From CAWINY01 sp963837635 (GTDB lineage Bacteria; Acidobacteriota; Terriglobia; Terriglobales; Acidobacteriaceae), in assembly GCA_963837635.1 (NCBI GenBank), contig CAWINY010000003.1, forward strand, positions 310,001 through 374,000: a DNA stretch of 64,000 bases. The letters are read 5' to 3'. The notes beneath the pieces are model-generated. The model searched no databases, had not been told where the DNA came from, and saw only the letters and a list, made by a program, of their open reading frames with translations. Within the stretch, counting starts at the first letter, position 1. Each line of letters opens with the position of its first letter. Positions 28,996-38,114 of this stretch are shown here, in pieces. The position numbers and the translations under genes were made by a program.

Positions 28996-29865
28996 TCAGG
29001 CGGCTCCCTTCATCACCCCACGGCTGGTGGCGATTCGAACCATGGAGACCGCACCGACCACGAGCACGATCAGGATCAAAGCCCCGGCCCAAGCCAAGCG
29101 GTGCCATTCCTCATAGGGTGAAATCGCGTAGGTGAAGATCTGCAGCGGCAAGGCCGCCGTGGGTTGGTTCAGGTTGAAATTCCAGAATTGGTTGCCGAAG
29201 GCGGTGAACAGCAGGGGAGCGGTTTCTCCCGCCACCCGGGCGAAGGCCAGCATCACCCCGGTGATCACCCCCGGCAAAGCGGTGCGCAGCACCACGGAGA
29301 TCACCGTGCGCCACTCGGGGATGCCCAGACCCAGGGCGGCCTCCCGGATGGAGCGCGGCACCATCAGCAGCATCTCCTCGGTGGCGCGGGTCACGGTGGG
29401 AATCATCATGATGCCCAGGGCAACTCCGCCGGAGAGCGCCGAGAAGTGCAACTGCCGGACCACGATGAGCGCATAGGCCGCGATGCCCATCACGATCGAG
29501 GGCACGCCGTTGAGCACGTCGGCAAGGAAGCGCACCAGGGTGGCGAAACGGCCACGCCCATATTCGGCCAGATAAATGCCGGAGCCAATCCCCAGGGGCA
29601 CGCCGATGGCGCTGGCTACGCTAAGGATCATAGCCGATCCCACGATAGCGTTGCCCATGCCGCCGCCGGCTTCGCCCACCGGTTTCGGCGCTTGCGTCAG
29701 GAAGGCCCAGTTGATTGACCCGATGCCCTTCATGACAAGGTAAGCAAAGATGGCCACCAGCGGCGCGATTACCAGCACGGTCGCGCTCACGGCCAGCGCG
29801 GTCACCAAATGATCCGTGAGGCGGCGTTTCCACGCGAGAATGCTTTGCAGAGAGCTATTGGACAT
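28996..29865 (-). CDS. pstA: phosphate ABC transporter permease
   Basis: 289 residues with six TM helices and the EAA loop in REAALGLGIPEWRTVISVVL. Partner of PstC in the membrane channel. The ATG lies inside the 3' end of pstC (11-base overlap). Confidence 0.95.
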   Translation of the reverse strand: MSNSSLQSILAWKRRLTDHLVTALAVSATVLVIAPLVAIFAYLVMKGIGSINWAFLTQAPKPVGEAGGGMGNAIVGSAMILSVASAIGVPLGIGSGIYLAEYGRGRFATLVRFLADVLNGVPSIVMGIAAYALIVVRQLHFSALSGGVALGIMMIPTVTRATEEMLLMVPRSIREAALGLGIPEWRTVISVVLRTALPGVITGVMLAFARVAGETAPLLFTAFGNQFWNFNLNQPTAALPLQIFTYAISPYEEWHRLAWAGALILIVLVVGAVSMVRIATSRGVMKGAA

Positions 29866-30883
29866 GGGAACTCGCCGGAACGCCGCGCGTGACGCTCCAA
29901 ATTAGCAACCGCGCCAGCGCATTCACAACCAAAGTAAGCAGGAACAGGACCAGGCCAATCTCGACCAAGGCGCTCAGATACAGGTCGCCGGTGGCCTCGG
30001 TAAATTCATTGGCCATCACGCTGGCCATGGTATATCCGGGGGCAAACAGCGACTTCGCGATTTCCGGACGGTTGCCGATCACCATGGTCACGGCCATGGT
30101 TTCCCCGAGCGCGCGCCCCAGTCCAAGAATAATGGCGCCCATAATGCCGGCCCGCGCATTGCGCAAGACCGCGATGCGGATCATCTCCCAGCGGGTGGCG
30201 CCCAGGGCCAACGCCGCTTCGCGCTGGGGGCGGGGTACGGCGCTCAATACTTCACGCGCGATCGAGGAGACGATCGGGATAATCATGATCGCCAAGATCA
30301 CGGCGGCCGGCAGCATGCCAATGCCGTACATCGGCCCCGAGAACAGTCCGCTCCAGCCGAAGTACTTTGCCAGCCATGGCTCCAGATGATCACGCATCAG
30401 CGGCAACAGAACCACAATGGCCCACAAGCCGTAAATCACGCTGGGGATGGCGGCCAGAAGATCGGTGGTGAAGCCCAGGGGGCCGCGCAGCCAGGGCGGG
30501 CACATCTCCGTATTGAAGACCGCCAGACCGACCGCCAGGGGTACGGCTATGACCAGCGCCACCAGCGACGAAACGAGGGTGCCGTACACAAAGGGCAACG
30601 CGCCGAAATCGCCCGAGACCGGGTCCCAGTTCTGTCCCAGGAAAAAGCGAAATCCAAACTGATGCAGCGACAGGCGGGACTGCGACACCAGTTCCCAGCC
30701 GATCAGGACGACCACGCCCAGCACGGACAGGGCGCAGGCCAGCATCAGGTAGCGAAAGCCGAAGTCCGCCCAGCGAGTGGCGCGTTTGACCGCGCGCTGC
30801 TCGTCCGTAAGTCGCGGAAATTTAAGAACTTCCGCACTACCTAGCGGGTTGATGTCGCCGGATTCCAAGGGAGAGCTGGTCAC
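29855..30883 (-). CDS. pstC: phosphate ABC transporter permease
   Basis: 342 residues. A soluble 40-residue N-terminus, then six TM helices with the EAA loop REAALALGATRWEMIRIAVL. GTG start with no ribosome site; instead a Pho-box-like repeat ends 22 bases upstream and a TACCCT -10 candidate ends seven bases before the GTG, suggesting that transcription begins at or very near the start codon. First gene of pstCAB-phoU, with its own promoter although pstS and the porin lie upstream on the same strand. Confidence 0.95.
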   Translation of the reverse strand: MTSSPLESGDINPLGSAEVLKFPRLTDEQRAVKRATRWADFGFRYLMLACALSVLGVVVLIGWELVSQSRLSLHQFGFRFFLGQNWDPVSGDFGALPFVYGTLVSSLVALVIAVPLAVGLAVFNTEMCPPWLRGPLGFTTDLLAAIPSVIYGLWAIVVLLPLMRDHLEPWLAKYFGWSGLFSGPMYGIGMLPAAVILAIMIIPIVSSIAREVLSAVPRPQREAALALGATRWEMIRIAVLRNARAGIMGAIILGLGRALGETMAVTMVIGNRPEIAKSLFAPGYTMASVMANEFTEATGDLYLSALVEIGLVLFLLTLVVNALARLLIWSVTRGVPASSHVQ

Positions 30884-30905
30884 GATGTTTAGGGTATCAG
30901 CGTAG

Positions 30906-30923
30906 TGTTACAGAAATGTTAAA
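30906..30923 (-). promoter_or_regulatory. Pho-box-like direct repeat before pstC
   Basis: On the minus strand TTTAACA-TTTC-TGTAACA: two 7-mers with 11-bp period. Matches the sites before pstS and phoB and resembles PhoB/PhoP half-sites. Followed by TACCCT and the pstC GTG. Confidence 0.75.
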
Positions 30924-30932
30924 GCCGCTAAG

Positions 30933-31090
30933 CTTGTCATCCTGAGCGAGCCCGGCCGGATTCGCCGGGCGAGTCGAAAGCCTGCCCTGAGCGAAGTCGA
31001 AGGGGACCTTACGGTTCCATACACAAAACACAAGGTGCTTCGACTCACCGGATCGCGAAAAGCACGCGATCCATCTCGCTCAGCATGACA
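30933..31090. repeat. family F inverted repeat
   Basis: TTGTCATCCTGAGCGAGCCC at the left and TCTCGCTCAGCATGACAA at the right enclose further facing halves. Lies between the porin gene and the pstC Pho box. Confidence 0.8.
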
Positions 31091-31122
31091 AGAAATTGCT
31101 CGGACAAATTTTCAGACTGGGC

Positions 31123-31148
31123 GAAGGGGAGCAAGTTCGCTCCCCTTC
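31123..31148 (-). terminator. strong hairpin after the porin gene
   Basis: Perfect 10-bp stem (31123-31132 with 31139-31148, GAAGGGGAGC / GCTCCCCTTC) and a six-base loop, 13 bases past the porin stop. No U-tract follows on the minus strand, so it may act as a 3' end stabiliser or with Rho. Confidence 0.55.
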
Positions 31149-31161
31149 CCGCCAGCACTTG

Positions 31162-32925
31162 TTAGTAGGTGAACTGCATATTGATCATGAGCGCGTTGGT
31201 GTCCCCTTGGGCAGCACCGAGGAGACCGCGGCTTAGAGGTTGCGCAGCGCCCGTCTTCACTAGCTTAGACGCGCCCACGAGGGAATTGTAGGCCGCAATC
31301 TGGGCAGCGCTGAAGTCGCTGTGCGTGTAATGGAAGGTCGACTCCGCAAGCGCAAATTCCAAATGCTTGTTGAAAGCGTAGCTGATGCCGCCGATCGGCC
31401 GCTGGAAATCCAGGGGGTTTGTCATACCGAGGTTGGTATTCGCCAGCCAGTATTCGTAGAAACCGAAGACACGGAAAGGCGAGTGCCCAAGCCGATAGTA
31501 TCCGAAAGCAGAGTACCCTTGCTGCCGGGTATGCGCTCCGGCGAGGGCCGCCTTGGCCAGCAGGTCATAGTTGGCGAACTTGGACGGCAGCGCGGACACG
31601 CTGCACGCGGTAGAGTTACAGCTGGGGAGGTAACTGAACTCATCGAGCGGTCCGGAGCCCGAGAACATGTTTCCGGTGCTCATGGCATTATGTCCGAGGT
31701 CGAACTCGGCACCAAGCTCGTAGTTCTTGTGGGGGTCCTGATAGAACACAATGGCCGCAAAGCGGTTGAGTACCTCGGCTCTGGTGTCCGGGGCCTTATT
31801 CGCGTAGCCGTAGTCCTCGAAGGCGGTGAGGCCAAGACCCGTGCGGTCTTCTTTAGTGCCGAACGGGTAGAAGGTCACGCGGCCCATGCCCTGCTTTTTA
31901 TCGCTGACCTCAGAGGAATGGAAGCTGGCGTTGTTGAAGACACCAATGTCGTAATCCAGGTACTCCTTGCCGTTGAACTCGATGGGGCCGTGAAGTTTGA
32001 TTCCCGTATAGGTCGAACTCAGACTCAAGTGGTTCCAGTCCACTAAGTAGACCATACGGTAGGTGTTAAGCCCTTCTTCCCAGTCCACCAACGGATTCGT
32101 GGTTTGCCCCACGGTCAGCTTGTCTTTCTTGAAGTGCTCGCTGCCCTTGAACAAGGTATTGAAGTCCAGGTAGGCATACTTCAGGCGAACGCCAAGGTTG
32201 CCCTCGGTTTGGCCGGTGGTGAAGCCGGCAGTCTTGCCAAAAGTATCCGCCCCTGCATTATCCACTTGGCGATAGATGTCGGGAGTGACGCGAAAAGTTA
32301 TCGCATCAACCGGCGTGAAGAAGAAATTGAGGTAGGCGCGAGTGATGTCGAAAGAGTTGTACCCTGCGTTGAACGGTCCCGGCTGGTTGAGTACGGCGTC
32401 ATACCACTGCGGACCAAATCCCGTGTGCGTATACATGGTCCAGGCGCCCAGGACTGTGGTGCCGATCTTGACCTTCTTCGACAGGTCCGCCAGCACGCCC
32501 ACTTTCTTCTGCTGCTCCTGGATCTCGCTGGCGAAGCTGGTGCTGGTGGTCTTCAGGTCGGTGACCGTGCTCTGCAAGCCGTTGACGGCTTCGTTGCTCT
32601 GCTGCGCGGTCTGGGTGGCGCTCTGCGCCTGAGTCTGCGCCTGGGTGGCGGTCGATTCCAGGTTGGTCAGCTTGCTCTGGATGTTTTCCAACATCGCGTC
32701 GCGCTTCTGCAGGTCACCCTGCATCTGCTGGAGCTGTTGTTGTTGGGCGGCCACCTGATCGCGCAAGGCAATCACTTCGGAGTTGGGCGCTGGAGCTGGA
32801 GCTGCGGCTGCGGTTTTGGCTGTAGCCTTACGCCGATGTTTGGATTTCGCCTTCCCACTGCTATCCACGGCCCAGACGGTCTGGGCCAACACCGCAATTA
32901 CTAATAAACGTGCTAGTACTTTCAT
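31162..32925 (-). CDS. outer-membrane porin, phosphate-selective (OprP/OprO-like)
   Basis: 587 residues: signal peptide (MKVLARLLVIAVLAQTVWA), a Lys/Ala stretch, a coiled coil of about 100 residues (QQQQLQQMQGDLQKRD, then repeated TQAQ units) and a beta barrel ending in the typical C-terminal aromatic (MINMQFTY). Start set at 32925 by GAGGAGAG six bases upstream; the frame runs on to 33003. Gene order (pstS, this gene, pstCAB) is the main reason for assigning phosphate uptake across the outer membrane. The N-terminal coiled coil could reach the murein, as in trimeric Omp-alpha types. Confidence 0.82.
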   Translation of the reverse strand: MKVLARLLVIAVLAQTVWAVDSSGKAKSKHRRKATAKTAAAAPAPAPNSEVIALRDQVAAQQQQLQQMQGDLQKRDAMLENIQSKLTNLESTATQAQTQAQSATQTAQQSNEAVNGLQSTVTDLKTTSTSFASEIQEQQKKVGVLADLSKKVKIGTTVLGAWTMYTHTGFGPQWYDAVLNQPGPFNAGYNSFDITRAYLNFFFTPVDAITFRVTPDIYRQVDNAGADTFGKTAGFTTGQTEGNLGVRLKYAYLDFNTLFKGSEHFKKDKLTVGQTTNPLVDWEEGLNTYRMVYLVDWNHLSLSSTYTGIKLHGPIEFNGKEYLDYDIGVFNNASFHSSEVSDKKQGMGRVTFYPFGTKEDRTGLGLTAFEDYGYANKAPDTRAEVLNRFAAIVFYQDPHKNYELGAEFDLGHNAMSTGNMFSGSGPLDEFSYLPSCNSTACSVSALPSKFANYDLLAKAALAGAHTRQQGYSAFGYYRLGHSPFRVFGFYEYWLANTNLGMTNPLDFQRPIGGISYAFNKHLEFALAESTFHYTHSDFSAAQIAAYNSLVGASKLVKTGAAQPLSRGLLGAAQGDTNALMINMQFTY

Positions 32926-32960
32926 CAATCTCTCCTCAAATTGGGGAACATCCGGATCAG

Positions 32961-32991
32961 CCCACAACTCGGTAACTGCGGTGGTTGTGGG
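32961..32991. promoter_or_regulatory. hairpin between pstS and porin gene
   Basis: Stem CCCACAAC/GTTGTGGG (32961-32968 with 32984-32991), loop 15 bases. Could lower downstream expression relative to pstS; inference from position. Confidence 0.4.
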
Positions 32992-33009
32992 AGCCCGCAA
33001 CATCCGTTG

Positions 33010-34017
33010 CTACTTGACCTGTTTAATCAGGGTCCGTTCTGTTTCCGCGACCGCATGGGGGAGCGGAGCGTAGTCCAGCTCTTCCACCATCTTCTGACCG
33101 TCTTCCAACATCCAGCTCACGAAATCAACGACGATCTTCTCCTTGCTGGCGTCCTTCCATTGCTTGGGGATAAGCAGGTACGTGAAGGTGGCAATCGGGT
33201 AAGCGTCCTTGCCCGGAGCGTTCGTGATGGAGACCCGCAAGTCGTTGGCCGGAAACTTGGCCGAGGCGGCGGCGGCGGTGGTGGACGCCAGGCTCGCCTT
33301 GATGAAGTTGCCGGCGGGGTTTTTCACCGGGCCGAATTGGATCTTGTTCTGCAGCGCGTAGATCAGCTCAACATAGCCGATCGCGCCATCGGTGGTATGC
33401 ACCAGGCCGGCAACGCCTTCATTGCCCTTGCCGCCCAGGCCCACTGGCCACTTCACCGAGGTGTTGCTGCCCACCTCCGACTTCCACTCAGGGCTGACCT
33501 TGGAAAGGTAATCCGTCCAGACAAACGTGGTCCCGCTGCCGTCGGAGCGGTGAACCACGATGATCTCCTTGTCGGGCAGCTTGAGGCCGGGGTTCACGGA
33601 CGCCAGGGCCTTGTCGTTCCACTTGGTGATCTTGCCCAGGTAAATACCGGCGAGGGCTGCGGGGGTGAACTTGATTTCGTCTTTGATCTCGGGCAGGTTA
33701 TAGCTCGGCACAACCGAGCCCAGCACCGTGGGCAATTGCAGGATGGGCGCCGGAATCTGCTTCGCCTGCTGGTCATTCAGCGGCATGTCGCTGGCGCCGA
33801 AATCCACCGTGCCCGCCGCCAACTGGCGAATGCCGCCGCCGCTGCCGATGGACTGATAGTTGATCTCAACGTCGGGGTGAGCTTTCTTGTACTCGTTAAA
33901 CCACTTGGAATAGATGGGATACGGGAAAGTCGCGCCCGCGGCGTTGAGCGTGTTGGCCGCCGACGCAAACTGGAATGTCACGATTACAAGCAGTAGGGAC
34001 AGAAGTAGCTTACGCAA
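33010..34017 (-). CDS. pstS: periplasmic phosphate-binding protein
   Basis: 335 residues with a signal peptide (LLLSLLLVIVTFQFASA) and the PstS core: AGATFPYPIYSKWF, GSGGGIRQL, FGASDMPL and RSDGSGTT. Binds phosphate and hands it to PstCA. TTG start with AGGAGG eight bases upstream, a much stronger ribosome site than pstC or phoB have, in keeping with the high PstS level usually needed. A Pho box lies 42 bases before the start. Confidence 0.97.
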   Translation of the reverse strand: MRKLLLSLLLVIVTFQFASAANTLNAAGATFPYPIYSKWFNEYKKAHPDVEINYQSIGSGGGIRQLAAGTVDFGASDMPLNDQQAKQIPAPILQLPTVLGSVVPSYNLPEIKDEIKFTPAALAGIYLGKITKWNDKALASVNPGLKLPDKEIIVVHRSDGSGTTFVWTDYLSKVSPEWKSEVGSNTSVKWPVGLGGKGNEGVAGLVHTTDGAIGYVELIYALQNKIQFGPVKNPAGNFIKASLASTTAAAASAKFPANDLRVSITNAPGKDAYPIATFTYLLIPKQWKDASKEKIVVDFVSWMLEDGQKMVEELDYAPLPHAVAETERTLIKQVK

Positions 34018-34058
34018 GTCTTAATCCTCCTGGTGTATATCTGGTTTTATGTGCCGAG

Positions 34059-34076
34059 TGTTACAGGATGGTTACA
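34059..34076 (-). promoter_or_regulatory. Pho-box-like direct repeat before pstS
   Basis: Minus strand TGTAACC-ATCC-TGTAACA, 11-bp period. A CATAAA -10 candidate follows seven bases on, giving a leader of roughly 30 nt with the strong ribosome site. Confidence 0.78.
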
Positions 34077-34153
34077 ACGCGATGAAAGGACAGTGAAACT
34101 TCCGGAAAGGACTTTGAATGGCCGTTGGCGGCGGCAGAAGAGCCGGATTGGAT

Positions 34154-34194
34154 GGTGCCCCACATCTGTCCGGTTTTGGCAGATGTGGGGCACC
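34154..34194. repeat. family A palindrome
   Basis: Near-perfect arms (GGTGCCCCACATCTG / CAGATGTGGGGCACC) eight bases past the phoR stop; may end the phoBR message, though no T-run is present. Confidence 0.85.
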
Positions 34195-34201
34195 GTCAGG
34201 A

Positions 34202-35956
34202 TTAGATCTTGATTACCGGCTGTTCGGCTTTAGCGGTGGCCGCTTCCGCCAGAGGCAAGGTAAAGAAGAAGGTTGAGCCATGTCCGAGGCGGCTCTCGGC
34301 GCGGACCTCGCCTTCATGCGCGCGCACCACATGTTTCACGATGGCCAGTCCGAGCCCGGTACCGCCCGTCTCCCGGCTGCGAGCCTTGTCCACTCGATAG
34401 AAGCGTTCGAACAAGCGCGGCAAATGTTCCGACGAAATTCCCGGCCCGTGGTCGCAAACGTAGAACTCGACGCAGCTCTCCTTCTTGCGTGCGCCGATCT
34501 CAATGCGGCCGCCGCTGCGCGCGTAATTCATGGCATTGCGGATCAGGTTCGAGAGCGCCTGGTGGATGGCCTCGGAATCAGCCAGGACCTTGTCCGGTAA
34601 CGAATCCTCAATGGTCAGGACCAGGCCCACTTCTCCCGCGGCCAGACTGAGCGATTCGATCACATCCTCAAGCAAATCGGCGGACGAGACCGGCCGGATA
34701 TCAAAGCGCTGTTCGCCGCTCTCGACCCGGGCCAAGACCAGCAGATCTTCCGTCAGGCGGGACATGCGCGCGGCATTCTTGACGATGATCTCCAGAAACT
34801 CGCGGGTGTTGCTGTTCTCCGCGGCAGGGGACTCGAGCAGCGTTTCCGCGTAGCCCTGCACCGAAGTCAGCGGAGTGCGCAGTTCGTGCGAGACGTTGGC
34901 GATAAAATCGCGCCGCGTCTTTTCGACCCGCTCCATTTCGGTGAGGTCGTGCAACACCGCGACCGCTCCCGCGGGCGGCATCGGCGCCGCGGTGACTTGG
35001 AAAATGCGGCCCGGCCGCAGAGAGCCGACGCGTGTCACCGCCACTTCGCCACGCTTACTTGCGGCCTCGATCGCCGCCAGGAAGTTGGGATCGCGAATCG
35101 TCTCCACGGTCGGCGAACCAATGCGCACGCCAGTGCCGAGCAGTCGCTGCATGCGGCCATTGACCCAGAGCACGCGGCCGTCAGAGGCCGTGGCGATCAC
35201 GGCTTCCTGCATGGAGTTCAGCAGGGTCTCCAATTGGCGGCGGCTGGTCTCGACCGCGGCAAAACTTTCCTGCAGCTTGCGCGCGGTGCGGTCCAGCACC
35301 ACGGCAACCATGGCGATTTCATCCGTAGCACTCTCGGCAATGCGGGCGGAGAGATCTCCCGCGGCAACTCGTTCGGCGAAGCTGTGAATCCGGTGCAGCC
35401 GTATCGATACCAGTTCCGTGAACACGGCCGCCAGAACCATCGCCACCAGCGAGGCCAGCAAGGACGAGGTGAACAGCATCCTGCGCACCCTGCCCGTAAT
35501 TTGCGAGATGCTGGCGAGCGGATAGGCTAGGCGCACGGCGCCCCCGGGTACGGGCGCCGCCACATACAAGAGGGGAACTCCGAGGGTGTGACTCCGGCGC
35601 TCCGCGCTGCCCATTCTTCCTGCCAAGGCAGCCTCAAACTCGGGCCGGGTGGCGTGGTTTTCCATGGTCTCGGCATCCGCTTGCGAATCCGCCAGAACCT
35701 TGCCGCTGTGGTCGATAATGGTGGCTCGCGCGTTGGCTGCCGCCGCTTCTTCGCTGGCGAGTTGCTGCGGGGTTACTTTCTTTTCCGCCTGGACGCGGCG
35801 GGCGAAGAGCAGCGTTTTTTCCTGCAGGCTGCGCTCAATCTCCTGGTGCAGGGAGCTTTCCCAGGCGCGGCGCACGCTGAAGTCGAGGGTGACGGTAGCG
35901 GTGGCGATCACCACCAGAAACGCCAACATCAGCTTCAGGAAGACGCCATGCCTCAC
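34202..35956 (-). CDS. phoR: phosphate-sensing histidine kinase
   Basis: 584 residues: TM1 (7-27), a periplasmic stretch of about 130 residues, TM2 (about 160-182), HAMP, PAS (about 240-335), HisKA with H357 in NVSHELRTPL, and HATPase (NLIRNAMNYA, GTGLGLAIVKHV). Larger than E. coli PhoR, which lacks such a periplasmic loop. Phosphorylates PhoB. GTG start overlapping the phoB stop (GTGA). Confidence 0.93.
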   Translation of the reverse strand: MRHGVFLKLMLAFLVVIATATVTLDFSVRRAWESSLHQEIERSLQEKTLLFARRVQAEKKVTPQQLASEEAAAANARATIIDHSGKVLADSQADAETMENHATRPEFEAALAGRMGSAERRSHTLGVPLLYVAAPVPGGAVRLAYPLASISQITGRVRRMLFTSSLLASLVAMVLAAVFTELVSIRLHRIHSFAERVAAGDLSARIAESATDEIAMVAVVLDRTARKLQESFAAVETSRRQLETLLNSMQEAVIATASDGRVLWVNGRMQRLLGTGVRIGSPTVETIRDPNFLAAIEAASKRGEVAVTRVGSLRPGRIFQVTAAPMPPAGAVAVLHDLTEMERVEKTRRDFIANVSHELRTPLTSVQGYAETLLESPAAENSNTREFLEIIVKNAARMSRLTEDLLVLARVESGEQRFDIRPVSSADLLEDVIESLSLAAGEVGLVLTIEDSLPDKVLADSEAIHQALSNLIRNAMNYARSGGRIEIGARKKESCVEFYVCDHGPGISSEHLPRLFERFYRVDKARSRETGGTGLGLAIVKHVVRAHEGEVRAESRLGHGSTFFFTLPLAEAATAKAEQPVIKI

Positions 35957-36645
35957 TTGGGGACCTCGAAGCGATAGCCCGCACCGCGCACCGTTCTCAG
36001 CAGGCGCGGATTCTCCGGATCGCGTTCGATTTTCTCACGCAGGCGACGCACGTACACGTCCACCGAACGGGGCGTGACGAAGGCGGTATCACGCCACACT
36101 GCATCCAGAAGCTGGTCGCGCGTGAACACGCGTCCGGTATGGCGCGCCAGGTAATCGAGTAGGCGGAACTCCGTCGCTGTCGTCGGTACTATCTTGCCCC
36201 GGACCATCAGCGACATGGCTCCGGTGTCGATCTCGACGTCTCCCGCCGTCACCACGTTTGGGGCGAGCGGCTGGTCGAAGCGACGCAACACGGCCTTGAC
36301 CCGCGCCACCAGCTCGCGCGGGCTGAATGGTTTGGTGATGTAGTCGTCGGCGCCCAACTCGAGCCCGACCACACGGTCGGCTTCGGCGGCTTTGGCCGTG
36401 AGAAAGATAACCGGGACCAGGGCGAGCGCGGGGATCTGGCGCACCTGCCGGCAGATGTCCAGCCCGTCGCCCCCGGGAATCATGATGTCGAGCAGGAGTA
36501 AGGCAGGATGTTCCCGCTGCGCTTGCTGAAGCACCCCGTTGGCAGTCGGGAACACTCGTACCGCAAACCCGGCGGCCGCAAGCTGATGGCTCACCAGGCG
36601 CGAAATGTCAGGATCGTCTTCTACTACGTAGACCGCACGTTGCAC
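35953..36645 (-). CDS. phoB: response regulator of the phosphate regulon, OmpR family
   Basis: 230 residues: receiver domain (VVEDDP, phospho-Asp D53 in LLLDIMIP, FLTAKA) and winged-helix DNA-binding domain (LLDYLARHTGRVFTRDQLLD, RSVDVYVRRLREKI). GTG start without a ribosome site; TACAAT ends six bases before the GTG and a Pho box precedes it, so leaderless translation and autoregulation are predicted. Confidence 0.94.
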   Translation of the reverse strand: MQRAVYVVEDDPDISRLVSHQLAAAGFAVRVFPTANGVLQQAQREHPALLLLDIMIPGGDGLDICRQVRQIPALALVPVIFLTAKAAEADRVVGLELGADDYITKPFSPRELVARVKAVLRRFDQPLAPNVVTAGDVEIDTGAMSLMVRGKIVPTTATEFRLLDYLARHTGRVFTRDQLLDAVWRDTAFVTPRSVDVYVRRLREKIERDPENPRLLRTVRGAGYRFEVPK

Positions 36646-36650
36646 GCCCC

Positions 36651-36656
36651 AATTGT
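36651..36656 (-). promoter_or_regulatory. -10 box of phoB (TACAAT)
   Basis: TACAAT on the minus strand, ten bases downstream of the Pho box and about six upstream of the GTG; the Pho box stands in for a -35 element. Confidence 0.6.
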
Positions 36657-36667
36657 AATCTGGCGTG

Positions 36668-36685
36668 TGTTAAAGGAGTGTTACG
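36668..36685 (-). promoter_or_regulatory. Pho-box-like direct repeat before phoB
   Basis: Minus strand CGTAACA-CTCC-TTTAACA, 11-bp period; third site of the set. Confidence 0.75.
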
Positions 36686-36713
36686 GCCCACGTGTCTTGG
36701 TAGATGCCATCGA

Positions 36714-38114
36714 TCAGGACTTCGCGTGCCTCGTCACGCGGCGCGTTCGGGGTCGCGAGAGGCCAGGCACCGGCGACACGGGTTGCGAGTTATAATTTTG
36801 CGGCAGAGGTGTGCTGGGGACCCCGGGCTGTTGCGCGTCCATTGCCCACGTCAGGGCATGGTTCTCGAACGAAAACGGGCCATTGGCGATTCGTCCAACC
36901 GCCACTCCGCCGGAGCTACCGCGAGCCGTCAGCCACCGGCGTTGGCGGATCCAGTGGCGCACGCCATGCACCCGATGCTCCCAGTCGAAGGCGCGAAGGT
37001 ACTGGTACACGATCTGCGGCATGGTAAGCCGCAGTGCGGAGTAAAAATTCTGCTCGCTCATCTCGCGCTGCCGGGCTTCGTCATTCAGCAGGGACACCAG
37101 CCGGCCCGCCAGTTGCCGGGCATCGCCGGAGGGGTAGAAATCGATGGCAATGCCTTCCTCGGCTGCCATCTCGCGAAAGTCGCTGATCTCAGCGCAGACG
37201 ATGGGTACGCCAAACTGGCAGGCTTGGTGAGCCACCCCGCTCGAACCTCCCGCCGAGGTATAGGGCATTACCATCACACTGGCGGATCGGAACAGGTCGG
37301 GGATGCGATCTTCGGGAACGTAGCCGGTAATCTCCACGTCGTCCCGGTGTTTGCATCGCTCGGCAATGGATTCGAGGTATCCCGGCGCTGCCGGATGGTT
37401 CTCACCGGCGATCACCAGTTTGCATTTGGGCACGCGGCGGGCGATCTCCTCATAGGCTTCCACCAGCAACTCGACCTTCTTGTAGGTGCCCCATTTGCCG
37501 AAGGCGAGAATGCGTCGTTCCGGGTTGTTGCGCAACGAGAAATCCGGAAACTGCGGCTCGGCGGAAAAGATGCCGTGAGCCCGCAGATGAACATTTTTAC
37601 CGTGGTACTTCTCCAACAGCGTGCGCCGGTAGGCGGGCAGCAGCACGGTTGTGGAGTTCGACACCAGCAACATGCGGGTGGCCACCGCGCCGGCAACCCG
37701 GTACAGCATGGGGTGGCGGACGCCGGCATCATGCAGATCGATGTTCTCCATCAGGTGATGGAGCGTGGTGTGGGCGAAAAAACCCGCGGCCCGCACCACG
37801 GCGGGGGTCAAGAGTCCAAGGAAGGCCGCAAAAGGGTTGCTGCCAAAGCTGGAGAAAACGAGATTAAACCATACGATATCGGGTCTAATCTCCCGCACCA
37901 CCTTGAGGATTTCCAGCGGCGCGTTCAGAGCGTCCGGCCGCCAGCAACGGACTACCTCGAAGTCGGGCAACTCGGCTTGTTGCCCATCGTGCTCGTCACC
38001 CAGCACAGTAAGGCTCACCAAGGAATGACGCTGGAGCTCGCTGGCTAAGTGAAACCCATACTCGTTGAGCCGTTCATGACTCGGAGGGAACGCAGAAACC
38101 AAACAGATCTTCAT
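36714..38114 (-). CDS. glycosyltransferase family 4
   Basis: 466 residues, GT-B fold. N-terminus MKICLVSAFPPSHERLNEYG and a C-terminal sugar-nucleotide domain with ILAFGKWGTYKKVELLVEAY, GYVPEDRIPDLF and TSAGGSSGVAHQA. Transfers a sugar to an unknown glycan or lipid acceptor. The ATG at 38114 fits the family start; the frame is open to 38297 but the extra 61 residues are not family-like. The last 40 or so residues (from MDAQQPGVPSTP) run through a family C half-element and look like readthrough, so the original stop may have been lost. Confidence 0.85.
   Translation of the reverse strand: MKICLVSAFPPSHERLNEYGFHLASELQRHSLVSLTVLGDEHDGQQAELPDFEVVRCWRPDALNAPLEILKVVREIRPDIVWFNLVFSSFGSNPFAAFLGLLTPAVVRAAGFFAHTTLHHLMENIDLHDAGVRHPMLYRVAGAVATRMLLVSNSTTVLLPAYRRTLLEKYHGKNVHLRAHGIFSAEPQFPDFSLRNNPERRILAFGKWGTYKKVELLVEAYEEIARRVPKCKLVIAGENHPAAPGYLESIAERCKHRDDVEITGYVPEDRIPDLFRSASVMVMPYTSAGGSSGVAHQACQFGVPIVCAEISDFREMAAEEGIAIDFYPSGDARQLAGRLVSLLNDEARQREMSEQNFYSALRLTMPQIVYQYLRAFDWEHRVHGVRHWIRQRRWLTARGSSGGVAVGRIANGPFSFENHALTWAMDAQQPGVPSTPLPQNYNSQPVSPVPGLSRPRTRRVTRHAKS

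Noticed and set aside
34154..34194. Family A palindrome as an intrinsic terminator of phoBR
   Set aside because: No T-run on the minus strand; kept as a repeat with only a possible secondary role.
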